Source: Morinoia aosen (lineage: Eukaryota; Arthropoda; Malacostraca; Amphipoda; Talitridae). Taken from it: a stretch of 64,000 nucleotides of DNA. Below the pieces are notes generated by a model. That model worked only from the letters and a program-made list of their open reading frames with translations, had not been told where the DNA came from and did no database searches. The DNA lies in assembly GCA_030386875.1 (NCBI GenBank), contig CM059560.1, positions 26,654,183 to 26,718,182 on the forward strand, in the 5' to 3' direction. Numbering within the stretch: position 1 is the stretch's first letter; each line of letters starts with the position of its first letter. The position numbers and the translations under genes were made by a program. Below are positions 12,701 through 24,100 of this stretch, one piece after another.

Positions 12701-15100
12701 ATTTATGACACACCATGGTAGGCTTAGGAGGTCCGTTAGAAAGCGAGCGATATTATCGAAAAGCAAACAACCTCAGAAGAAGGCGGAGATTACGGCGCGC
12801 TTGGCAAAACATTTCAACAGCAAATAAGAAAAGGACAGCCTCAGGGAAAACCAATGGGAACGTTAAAGGGAAGTGTAGGAGGACGCTCAGGAAGCCCGTG
12901 AGAACACGATTGGTCTCACAAAGAAAAGGGGGAGTACAGCTTTTGAACGGAGGGACAGAGCTGATGAGAGGCGAGCAGTCTAACGCGTTGCATCATCATA
13001 GAAAGAAGTACGTGTAACCAAGTGTCATACTGGAAAAGCATTCTGAAAAATATAAGTGAAAATATTGAATATATTGAACGTATAGAGGAAGTTGAATAAG
13101 TTGTTTCGAGCCCGTAAATTAAAATGAAATTAAAAAATGTCACGTCTATTTTCCAGAAATGAAAACATCGTAACCAAACTGTGCAGTATATGAAGTAATA
13201 ATTTGAACGACAGTTGGGCGGGTAAGGAGTGTTTTGGATCATAAGATATGCAGTTCCCTTTTGAAAAGAAGTTTTGAAATAAAAGTCATGAAAAATAATG
13301 TCACATTAACGTAAAAAAGTAAAATAATTTTGAACACAATTTTTGGCTATTAAAAAATGTAACGAGCTGATAAATTATTTGCAGGCAGGGTGGTCGTCGC
13401 AGATGTCTAACGTGATTGGAGGTTACGCGCTAGAAGTCAGAAGTGGAGATTTGGAAGGTGGTCGTCATAAATTTTTTTGAACTGAGAATCACTTGTGGAG
13501 ACTGAACTGGATTTGTGCCTTTGAGAAGGAACGTGTGAACGAACGTTATGACCACATCTGTACTGCTGAACGCCACAATAATTGAGGGGTATTCTGTCAT
13601 ATTCATGTGTGGGAAAGTGAGGGAAGGGCTGGCCGGCCAGATTTACTGGGATATCAATTGTGTGTAATTCAGTAGGGTAGGCTTTGAGGCAGGTTGTAAA
13701 ATTGAACTGGGTTCTAATGACATGTTCATAGATTGTGAGTCAATGTTATCGTATTGTATCAGTTCTGCCGTAATTATAAATTCATGCTGAATTCATATGG
13801 CGTATATATCCGTCAATGCAAAGGCAGTTCATCGATACAGGTGCGCACAGAATCGCGCGGATGTAAGTCGTGTATCAACTCATCGGTGAGTACCTTTTCT
13901 TTTTAGTATATGTACGGTGATTGCCGATTATTATTCATTTAATTTGTGTTGTGTATATAGCCTGGAGGTGTGCCATTCCTCTATTCCGAGAACCTGATCT
14001 TCTTGTTAATGAATTGTTAACAAGGAGGTGAAGGGACCATTGCTCGTGACATAATCCTAACTAAACAAATTCACACCAAATCATTACGCACCAAAGTACA
14101 CAATGGACATTCCAGAAATACCATCATCAAGGTGAAGGTAGCCTCAAGCATAGCTAAGTTTTTAACTTTGCTATCCACTTCATAATAACCAGGTTTGGAT
14201 GGTTCCACACTCTACGTCAGTGATACTTTCTTTTCTATACATTCAATAGACCCAGAGAAAACTCAGCCAACAATTATGAAACCTTTCAACACACTTTCGA
14301 GCCTTGACCAATGTGTTTCCTCGCTGATAATACTGTGATTTATAATTCATAAAATAAAAACTAATTAAATCAATAGTAGAGATTGATAAAAAAATACACA
14401 ATAATTCCTTTGTTTCTATCGAATTATTGATTTTTACACCATTACACCAGCTTAACACTGCAGAACATGAACTATTATGCATGCTAACCCCATCAAATAT
14501 GCTTCCTAAAAAATATTATAACAAAAAAGGGGCAATAACCATTTAAGAGTATGAACAGACTATCATTAAATTACAGCTAAACGTCATGACTAGCTTCAAG
14601 AGAGAGATGCAATTTGAATAAATATAATGCGAAACTTCTGACTGTTCTTTTTCGCAAACAACTCAATTGAGCCAACGGATCATCAGCAATGCCAAGTCCG
14701 AGCCAATCCGGCCTGAGTTTTTGTTAAGTCCACAAGCATCAGTTGGAAATGAGGGTTTTAGACAGGTTCATTCAAGATTAGTCAAGATTACCTTCGGATC
14801 AAAAATTTGAAAGGGAAGCTAAGAAACTATCAGGAGGTCCGAAACAAGCATAAATTAATCTAATTTTAACACAGAATTTCATCGTTGCAAAGGATTATAT
14901 AACAGAAATTCTACTTGCAGTTTCTCAAACCAAAGAAAACAAGAAAATTCTATTCTCACCACTCTAGAAAACTAAACCAAAGAACTCGAACAGCTCTTGT
15001 AGCTCATTGTTCTTAGGCAGCAAGCGTATACTTTAAAATACTCATCCTCAAAGTATACAGACACCACATAAGTATGGATCAGATTAACAAATAAAATTGA
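9760..15100. other. No gene recognised
   Basis: Over 5 kb with only short open frames. The region 12480-13017 has overlapping frames on both strands. The plus-strand one (12715-13017) is Arg/Lys-rich and has no recognised domain, so it may be decayed repeat DNA. A purine-rich acceptor-like site at 11896-11905 (minus strand) would add two residues and a stop if joined to the last CSP exon found; this is far too weak to annotate as the terminal CSP exon. Confidence 0.4.
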
Positions 15101-15109
15101 ACCACCTTT

Positions 15110-15295
15110 ATGAGACAAGACAAAACTTAAATGAAGTAATAAGAACTGAAAAAAGGACAGTAGGGAACCAAAAAAGATGTTCCGTTACAAAAAAAAACAC
15201 TCCATATCAACAAAAGGAAATCCTACCCACCCTTCAGGTCGAGACCTCAATCCTCGCCCCTGCTGACGCTAATTAACTTACAGGGGTTGGATAAA
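15110..15295 (-). mobile_element. Old partial SINE-like copy
   Basis: Diverged family blocks on the plus strand: CTGAAAAAAGGACAGTAGGG, AACCAAAAAAGATG, CCTACCCACCCTTCAGGTCG and GACGCTAATTAACTTACAGG. They correspond to the half nearest the hairpin end. The TAGCCTCCC end is missing and no target duplication is visible. Confidence 0.6.
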
Positions 15296-15349
15296 ATAAC
15301 GTAAACACCTTGACCAACCAACAAAATATACGTTAACATGATGTAAGTC

Positions 15350-15602
15350 AATTTTTTGCGGCTTCCGACGAACAGTTTTTGTGGAAACTGGGCTCTATAG
15401 GTGTTGATTGAGCTCTGCAGTGATTTTAGGAGCCGTGGTCTTGCTATCCTTTCTAAAAATTCGATTTAAAGTCCGACGGTCTCTCTGAGACTTCACCTTT
15501 CGGCCGGACCTGTGTTTTGCTGAGGACGTTTAGAATTCGGGCAGTTTCTGTAACACTAGCGCCTGCTATACGAGCACCAACAATTTAGCCTCTTTGAAAG
15601 TC
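15350..15602 (-). pseudogene. Tc1-like transposase remnant (N-terminal HTH region)
   Basis: The minus strand translates to GARIAGASVTETARIL and then RSGRKVKSQRDRRTLNRI, FRKDSKTTAPKITAELNQHL and SPVSTKTVRR. These are the paired helix-turn-helix DNA-binding segments at the N-terminus of Tc1-family transposases. A stop follows QHL, another interrupts the first helix region, and the segment between the two helix pairs is shortened. No DDE catalytic domain or TIRs were found nearby. This is a decayed fragment of a cut-and-paste DNA transposon lying next to an old SINE copy. Confidence 0.8.
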
Positions 15603-16444
15603 CGAGAGATCTGCCATTTTTATAAATTATAACCAACGTTTTTCTAAATATCTCTGAAAGACGATCACTTCAAACAACTATATCAAACAACAAAAAATAA
15701 CAAACAAAAAACATTAAAATATGTTGCTTTTTGATTGTTAGAACATGTTCAAATCATACTGTATGATGACAAAATGTCAGGCAGTAGATACAATAGATGC
15801 GTCCCCTTGAGGGTGCAGGCAACATTCTTGAAACAATTCCACGTCCTTCAAGGTCACAAATGAGGCAGGTTATATTAGTACATCAAGTTTAATCACCTTT
15901 CAAAACATGGAAAGTAACGACGGTGAAACACCGTCACCTAACACAAAGAAGGGGATTGATTAAAATAAATTTTAACATTGTACTGACAGCCTCATTCTTC
16001 TTGAGTAATCAAGTTTAACATGAAAATGTGACAAATTTTTCATTCCTTCCCGATTTTCATCTGGGAAACTACTTAATAATACAAATAGCTTACGAAAGAA
16101 TAACGTATATTAACATGCATCCACTAAAAGCAATAAACTCCGAATAATAAATTTTCACTACTTGGCCGTTCTCATTAGCTATGCAATGTGAGTCAGGCGA
16201 AAATCTGGAAGCACATGCAACAGCTAAACACGTTGATAGCAGAAAGTCGTGTTTTGTCAATCATTTTTAAACATGTGAAACTGCAGGTTGGCAGCAGATA
16301 TGAATTTCTTTTCGGCTTTCAGTGAACACTATTAATACGTCGACATAGCAGAATAATTTTACCAAATTCGCTTTTTCAACACGCAACCCAGCTTTTCAAG
16401 AACAAACATTCGCGACAGAAACTCGCTTAGCGGCAGAAACTACG

Positions 16445-17400
16445 TTTAAGGGGGACATCCGAGCGATTTACAAAAATTGATTTGATTTGTCTGAAATTTG
16501 GCGGCTCAATGCATTTTTTGAAATACACAGATTTTACTCGTAACTTTTTCGATTTAGACCTTAGTTTTTAAAAAATTTGAAACATTAGTTTTTTAGTACA
16601 TTTTTACGAATATTTCAAAAGAATAGAAGTCAATGAATTTTAATGCTACAACAAATTCAAAGACAGTTTTGAAATTCTCGTAACATTTCTAACAAACTGA
16701 TGGATCTGAATTTTCTTTTTTTATTTGCGATTTTTTATCACTAACTAAATTATACCAAATTTTTGGTTTCGAACTGCGAGAAAAAAAAAATTTAATGTAT
16801 AAATTGGGAAACGAAATCCATTTGTTTGTTAGATATGTTTTAGGGATTCTAAAACTGTCTTGGTTATTTCTTAGCATAAAAACTCACTGACTTCCATTCT
16901 TTTGAATGTTGAAGATGAGGGGTTTTGAGTATTAGCCAAAAACACAATTTTTTGTTGAGGTGGAATATAATGAACAGTTTTTGTACTTGACTGCTGTTTT
17001 CATGTTTTTTATAATCTCCATGCATAATTTTATATTTACAGTCAATTGTAAATTACATGTATAAATTATATTTAAAAAAAACATTTTTTACTTCTCGAAG
17101 AATGATAAATTATTTATTTGTGGACTGATTCTTCTGAAATAACCCGTTTTATGTAATTTATAAAAAGAAACACATTTCGTTCCATTCATTTTTTCGGTTT
17201 AGGCCTTAGTTTTTCAGAAAATGGGAAATATTTGTTTTTTATGTCATTTTATATGATATAGTAAATGAATACAAGTCACTGTTTTCATGCTACAACAAAA
17301 CCAAAGACAGTTCCGGAATCCTTGAAACAATACTAACATTCTAAAAGAGTCAGAATTTTAATTTTATTTGTTGTTTTCTTTTTATATGAGGTTAAAAATT
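16445..17400. repeat. AT-rich block with direct and inverted internal repeats
   Basis: The segment near 16545-16700 (TTTAGACCTTAGTTTTTA, then GCTACAACAAATTCAAAGAC) recurs in direct orientation near 17195-17350 (TTTAGGCCTTAGTTTTTC, GCTACAACAAAACCAAAGAC). It also recurs in inverted orientation near 16850-16905 (AAAACTGTCTTGG, ATTCTTTTG). Three related modules in under 1 kb suggest a transposable element with subterminal repeats or a rearranged repeat. No protein motif or clean terminus was found. Confidence 0.6.
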
Positions 17401-19132
17401 CATGATTTTTGGTCTCCTTACACCCCCGGGGTGGAGTGGAGGTGGGGGGGAGATCTAGTGCCCGAAGTCCCATAAAATTTTAGGGCACAATAACCCACCA
17501 CCTAAGGATTTTTTTTTCAACAAAGAAACGAAAATGACCCATTGGGCCAGAAAGCCCCTGGAAGTCCCCATTAACGTTATTCAACCACGCGTTTGCTAAA
17601 GACGAAACACGACAAAAAACTTGGCTGGCCTTAAAAGCAGTTCTGGAATTATATAATCACAAATTCGTAAAGAAGTATCGTAAATTATGCTAAAGAGTTA
17701 GAAAATGAGGAAAAATCGGCGTCGTATTCAACATGAACGTAAATAAGACTGTACACCAAAACATTTTTCAACACAGAAAAAAGGGGATGCTTCATTCAGC
17801 CTTTACAACCATCATGGACAGTGATAAAAAAATATATTACGCAAAAGAAAACACTCGGTGGTTGGATAAAATAAAGTACTATGAGATCTATTCCAAAAGT
17901 GTTCAGTTCATCAGAAATTTTGCGTTACAAATCAGACAGGACACAAATATCACAAGCGAGTGGGTCGTGTGACAAGCGGAACGTCTTAGCGTCAAATTCT
18001 ACCGTAAGATTATTTTACTTTCATTACATATGGTCATTTTCAAAAAATAAAATCAATCTGAAAACTCACGCAAGTCTAATTTAAGCAATGATTACTGCTG
18101 GACGCAACACCAGACAACAAATGCAAAGTGAGCATCTCGGCAGCTAGTGAGACCAAACAAAAACACGCAATTGTCTTGAATACGAGGTCTATGGCGGAGC
18201 CAACGCCTCGACACCGCTATCTGACCGCATGTTTACCCTCGCCGGTGTTGCTAGTGCTACGAGTTGAAAAAAAAATAGATTTGACAGCCGTAAATCTTCT
18301 GAGACACACACTGCTAAATAAATATAACTGATTTAATCCCTCGAGCGCAACTCAGGAGGTTTCAGCTTTTCTACAAAAAAGAAGACGTCTGCAGAACAAT
18401 GTTTTTCATACTTTACCTAATATAAACAGAGTTTCGAGTCAGAAAATTACCGCGGGAAATCCATTTTATTCACCATCAAGTCCATGATCAACTGATAGAA
18501 TTACTCGTAAACGCCAAGAAAAAAATAAAATGCTGATATTTATAACTATTCAAGGCAAAATTCAGGTAACGACACTGCAGCAATTGGTGAATTAAAGGAG
18601 GGTATTCAAATTTAAATCACTTTGAAGTATCATGGACTTCACTTAGCAGAGAGTGAGCGAGCAAGATAATCTCAATGCACTCGCAAAAATGTGTTGCCAT
18701 TTACGCTCACTTCATAGACAATTTCAGAAAATGTATTTCTTTTATTGAATTCGTTCCTTCGTGTTTCACGGCTGAAGTCACTTTTGGGATAGACCTCGCA
18801 AACAAATAAAAAAAAAAAGCAAACGAACTCACGGAGCTGTAACTTACGGAACAGGAAAGCGAAGTTTTAGTAATTGCTTGCTGCACCTGCACGACACCAA
18901 GCTTCATCTCATTTCAACCACGCCACTCAATAATCTTACTGCTAGGGGGCTTAGATTTATGGCCAACTGGTTATCTTCATATATATTCATTCAAAATTAC
19001 TCGCAAAAAATTTGCACGAAGTTTAAAGCAATATTCTACCAATAAATTAAATTTAGAGTTTTCAGAAAGATGTAAACAATATTTTAACGAAGGACAATAG
19101 TAATTTTAAAGTTATATCGCCGCCACAGTTCC
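17401..19132. other. No gene recognised
   Basis: Contains a short G-rich stretch near 17425-17450 and several overlapping short plus-strand open frames at 17733-18331 with no recognisable domain. Nothing is supportable as a gene. Confidence 0.45.
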
Positions 19133-19136
19133 TTAA

Positions 19137-19357
19137 CCCTTTAACGCCCACATTTTTATACTCATATTACCGTTATGACAACCACTATCACTAAACCGAC
19201 ACTGGCATTAGGTAGTCACTGTTATCAAGATGGGGAAGGAACTGCCACTCGGCAGTGCCGTTCAAAGGACACATTAGTGAACAAATTGAATAAGAAATAC
19301 GATATATTATTGTTATTTTTGAAAGAGGACGAAATAGTCCAGTTGGGCAGTAAAGGG
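19137..19357. mobile_element. piggyBac-type MITE, 221 bp, copy 1
   Basis: Flanked by TTAA on both sides (19133-19136 and 19358-19361). The ends are CCCTTTAACGCCCACA and the inverted complement of GGGCAGTAAAGGG. The interior matches the copy at 47454-47674 in the opposite orientation, and both are exactly 221 bp. TTAA target duplication with CCC-starting inverted ends is the signature of the piggyBac superfamily. The short interior carries no transposase, so it is non-autonomous. An open frame of 69 codons inside it is fortuitous. Confidence 0.88.
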
Positions 19358-19361
19358 TTAA

Positions 19362-21046
19362 CAGCTTCCGTGCTTTACCAATAGCTTTTGACGACAACAG
19401 CTGAATCTTTCCTACGTCAGTTTAACATTCGAAATTTGAACGGAATTGAATAAAGGCATAACAGATGCGTGTTAAAGAGTAGTGAGTGAATTGAAATTGA
19501 TAAGTTATTAAAATCGAATTCTCCAGTCAGCTATGAAAATCATGATGAGATACATAATGAAGAATACTCAAGCTAAATCATAAAACTGTGGGGCAAAACA
19601 AAGGAGAGAAATAAACAAATCGTTATGTTGATCACGGGTGCTGAGAAGTTATCAAAAAAGTACGTGAAGAGTTGACCTTTCATAAAACACAGCTCACTTG
19701 TTAAGAGATCAAAAGGAATACAGAAATGTAGAGTGAAAGTAGGTAATTAGCAAAAGGTGCCATTCATGTAAATATTTAGGCAAAGTTTGAAGGTGAAAGC
19801 GTATAACTTGCGCTCCAAAAAAGTGATTAACAGGAACTAAAATATACTGAACAAACCATTCAATACGAACAGAAATTACAAGTGTAGGCTTACAAATGTA
19901 AATCACCATTCATATTTATTGCGCAAGGCTTACAAATGTAGGTCACGATTCACGTTTATTTGCGACTCTAACGAAAGGTGAAATATGCGACCTCAGAGGC
20001 AAGCACAGAAATGAAAGGAATTAATCTCTAATAAGTAAGGTAGATCATTACATTAATCTGCCTGCCACACAGGCTAAGCACTGTTGTGTTATGGAGGGGA
20101 GGACGCGTCAAGAAAATACACGATAATAATAAATGACGTAAGTGAATAAAACGGCACAAGTAATACTTATAATATTGTGAAGAACCTTAGAAATATTTGA
20201 AATATAATTCTACTCTGGGATTACATCTGCCAATGACGAGAAAATTCGCATTTTTAGCGCAAGTTATAACGAGTCGTAATGCCAGGAGATGCACCACTCT
20301 CTTGGGAACTAACCTGAGTTGTCCTAAAGTTTTTAATGTAGTTATTCACTAAGCACGGACTTGGATTGATCACAGGAACCTGTGCATGACAGACGTTTAC
20401 GATCCCAACTTAGCAAGGGTTACGGAAATGTGGAAATTGCTTGCAATATGAGACCAGAAGTACGAATGAATATTATCTCAGTAAGTTACTCAATAAGAAC
20501 TTAGCGCTCATCAAGGAGTGGTGAGAACAAAACAAAATCTAGCGCTGGATTAAAATGACACTAACGTCAAAAAAAATGTTTTACACCGGAGAAACGCCAA
20601 AATAATCAATTGCTGTGCAGTAGGAAATACAAAATAATAAGGGTTGGGGGACTAGCACGATACTTCGGAAATAAGAATAATGCAACAACGCTGATGGAAA
20701 GTAAAAATGCTCTAAAAAAAAACTGGAGTGAAGGATGCACCCCTATAATTGACATTTTATAACGGGAAAAGTTAGCAGTAGCAAGTAATGCACACATAGA
20801 AAAACGAGAATTACAGTCCATAACCTAACGCCAGGTAACCGATTGAAGTACAGTACGTAGGAGAACAAACTTCCACGAAAGCAACTTCAGAGCTAATATG
20901 AACGGGTGCAATAACTCCATGAATAATGGGTACACGGATTTAAAGAAGAGCGAATGGGAACAATTCCCACGAGTGAAGAGACACTTGAGAGAGACTCATG
21001 AAGAGCGTGAACAAATGAAGATGACATGGGGAAGTGGAAGCCTTAC
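19362..21046. other. CSP 3' side; terminal exon expected but not found
   Basis: The last CSP exon found (21047-21183, minus strand) ends with a good splice donor, so at least one further exon must lie to the left, in this interval or beyond. By comparison with Drosophila Csp it should encode only about ten residues and a stop, too short to find by eye. A 40-bp tandem duplication (AGGCTTACAAATGTA units) lies at 19886-19965. Confidence 0.4.
19886..19965. repeat. Two-copy 40-bp tandem duplication
   Basis: The unit starting AGGCTTACAAATGTA at 19886 is repeated at 19926 with a few substitutions. It is a local duplication without a coding or mobile signature. Confidence 0.75.
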
Positions 21047-21183
21047 CTGGAGTGTAAGTTGGCTGCTGCGAGGCGTTGAGAGAAGAGTTCTCACTAGCAG
21101 CAGCTTTGAAGGGGTTGCTAGGAGGAGTCGGTTGGCCCGGAGCCGGCATCGCGAACACCGGCTGCTGCTGCTGCTGGCCCGCC
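21047..21183 (-). CDS. Csp: CSP exon 9: third NPF exon with conserved arthropod tail
   Basis: Encodes [40 protein letters not shown] and PTYTP plus one base. The acceptor is GGTTTAG|GGC and the donor CCAG|GTAAGG. This is the best-conserved part of the tail: Drosophila Csp has GQPVFAMPPP, NPF, ENTSLN and TYTP in the same order. It is 137 nt, phase 2 in and phase 1 out. If the donor is ignored the frame runs about 40 more codons of unconserved sequence, so splicing to a further short exon is more likely. Confidence 0.93.
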
Positions 21184-24100
21184 CTAAACCAACACCACAA
21201 TCATCAGTCATTTGGGTATAGCGTCCAGAAGTGGGTTCCGCGCCCAATTGGTGCGTACTAGGCATGCACTAAACGGGTCTCTAAAGGTCAAGCGCTGAAA
21301 ACTCGTTCCTGTTTCAAATTGACACACTGTCTCTGGAGAGGTAACGATGTCATGCAATAATGCTCGCACGGCAAAATCACGGATTAAAGTCAGGATACGT
21401 ATATGTTATGGTAAAAATGCAGGTCTTCAAAGAAACACTGACATGCGTACGTACGTAGAACAGAACTTCACAAGGCAGGAAACACCAAGTCTCGAGCAAC
21501 GCATCACAACTACAGGGTACCAAAGCATGATTTATGATACTACAGCACTATAGCTTACTAATATGACAAGATATCCGAAGACTGTCAGCGATTGAAAGTA
21601 TGCATGTGCAAAAAACCAAAAACAGTACATTTGAAACGTTAGAATCTGATCCTAGCTACCTAACCAGACGTTAAGTTCTCTGTTGATTGAGTAACTATTA
21701 TTTGATATACTCTAATGCGGACAGTTACCAGAGGTAAAAGTGATATCAGTTAACACGTGCATCAAGCGCATTACGATGTCATAGATAATTTCTCAACAAT
21801 CAACTATATTTTTAAGAACGCTCAGTTCGGAATTTCATAAATTATGCACGTAGAAATTGAGCAAAAAAAACTCGTGATTCCGTTCAACCCTTTGAGCACC
21901 AGCAGCCTATGCAACCCGCTCGTGTGTCAAATCCTTAAATAAAATTGGGTTCAGACACATTAGTCGAAAACTCAATTCAAAATACGTAAAACAGAAACAA
22001 TACGAAGACACTATTACAAGAAGTGGCTAATTAAATTCGTTGCTCGACTCTTCAGAGGAAATTGCAAAATAAAAATTATTAATAAAAATTATTCACTTCA
22101 AAAATTTGCATTGGGGTAGGACTCGTACCTAACGACTCATGGTTTTCTTACGGGAAAATGAACATCCGCCCCATAAAATTGCCATACTTCAGACAAATTC
22201 TACTAGTCTACTAACGGAGCTGAATTTTTTTCTCCTCTAAATTCCTCAAATATCATGAAGAATGGTTTGTGCTGAGGAACAGCGAATGATTATTGGCGTT
22301 CTACGGTACTAGTCGACCCAAATATTAAAACGGTCACTGGAGCTGCGCAGCATAAGCTCCATACAGTCACGGGCTTACCAGAGTGACTGACTCCTTCTTA
22401 CAAAGCGCCGTCTTTCAACAGTCATACAATGACATGCAAGCTTGTTTAGCTCATACATGCTTTTGGTCACGCGTTTTGAAAGTGTTATGCCCTCGCTACT
22501 CGAGAACAGATCATCGGTTAGATCGTTTCAGAGCTCACCTGAAAAGTATACATGAATCATATTTGAGTGAAAAATAATTTGCATTCAACGCATGCAAGCG
22601 CTTAATTTACAGATGATATGCGATTGTCAAGCCAAGATTCCAGTACACAAGTCAGGCCCCAACACTTTCACCGTCGTGTAATTCGAGCTGGAGACATCAA
22701 GCCGGTATGACTCCCATACTACGGAACTAAAACTAGGACTACAACACGATCACTTCAGATCTTATGCATCAGAAATCTCTATTTCCGAACTGAGATTTAA
22801 TAGAATGGGCAAACGGTTATAAGTGTTGAAGGTTTCTTGCAAAGACAAAAAGACAAGGAGTTCTTAACTACACCGACCTAGCGTCAGTGGTGCTTTGTGC
22901 GTCATTTTTGCTACTTTCCTCTATTTGGCTTTCATGATCCGAACCTTTGCGCAAGGATTCGTTGACGCAAAATTGTCACCTCCAGCGACGTTAAACATGA
23001 AAATTAGGGTTTGGCAATAAACTCGGCTCGGTACAAGAAAACAGTGATCAACAACAGTGAACAGTGACCGTGATGAATAACAATAGCTGAGGCTGAGATA
23101 ATCAACCTTTTCTTGGCCTTGCTAAAGGTCAAGACACGTTTGTACACGAGTAACAGTTAAAAAAAAACACCGATTTGCACGACAATCCAACACACAATGC
23201 TCGGATCATGACACCAATGACATCTTGAAAGGCAGAAGCAAATAAAAATTAGGTAAGAATATTTCAGTAACTAGTTTGCTGGAGGAAGGATAGACAAAAT
23301 AGGTCAGATCACCCATTAACAATACATAGCTGAACTGAGAATAGGTACACCAGTCCTGCACTGCATAGAGCCAAAAATTGCTATGCATATGTTGAAAATA
23401 GAGAAGTACTAGAAAACTTTAATTACAAATAAGTTGCAAGGCCGCTGCCATTACGCTCAAACTATAACGCTGAAATACGTAAGAAGCAGCTCATCTTCAA
23501 ATGAGAAAATAGGGCGTCACACTTCTAGTTAACTTTCCATGGCAAAAAACTTATATCGATTCAAGCATGAAATAGAAAGAACACTCCGGCGTTCTCACAT
23601 GGTGCACCAAATGCAGAGATAAAACGCTACGAGATAGCATTGGCTATCCTAACGAATGAAAGTATTTTGCACTTGTCCCTTATGTTGTGATCGAGGAGAA
23701 TTTACCAGATGGAGAACAAGCAATCTGACAACCAACTGGTTCTTTACACTAAAACTGATAAAAAATAACTTGGAAAATCGCGACCCGCAAAATCGACGAA
23801 GAAAAAACGGAAAGAAGCGGAAGAAATCATGAGGAAGAGAAAAAATGGAGAAATTGAAGACAAGCAAAAACTGTGAAAGAATAGGTTAAAAAAGATACGG
23901 CAAAGGATGAAGAAACGGGAGAGAAACTTCAGCAGAAGAAACCACAAGGATATGAAAAGATTTGAGGGAAATTAAGGGGAAGAAAATATCACCAGGGAAG
24001 AGAAAGAAGAGTCGGATCATTTAGTATGCTCCGACTCTTCTTCATGCCGTCAGGATTGCATGAGAGCAATAACAGAAGAAGAAAAAGCAGCAGCATCAGA

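Noticed and set aside
12715-13017. Arg/Lys-rich 100-codon plus-strand frame
   Set aside because: No recognised domain, overlapping frames on the other strand, no splice or promoter context. Kept as unassigned.
20898-21221. Overlapping plus-strand frames across 20.9-21.3 kb
   Set aside because: They lie antisense to CSP exon 9 and its flanks, with no domain of their own.
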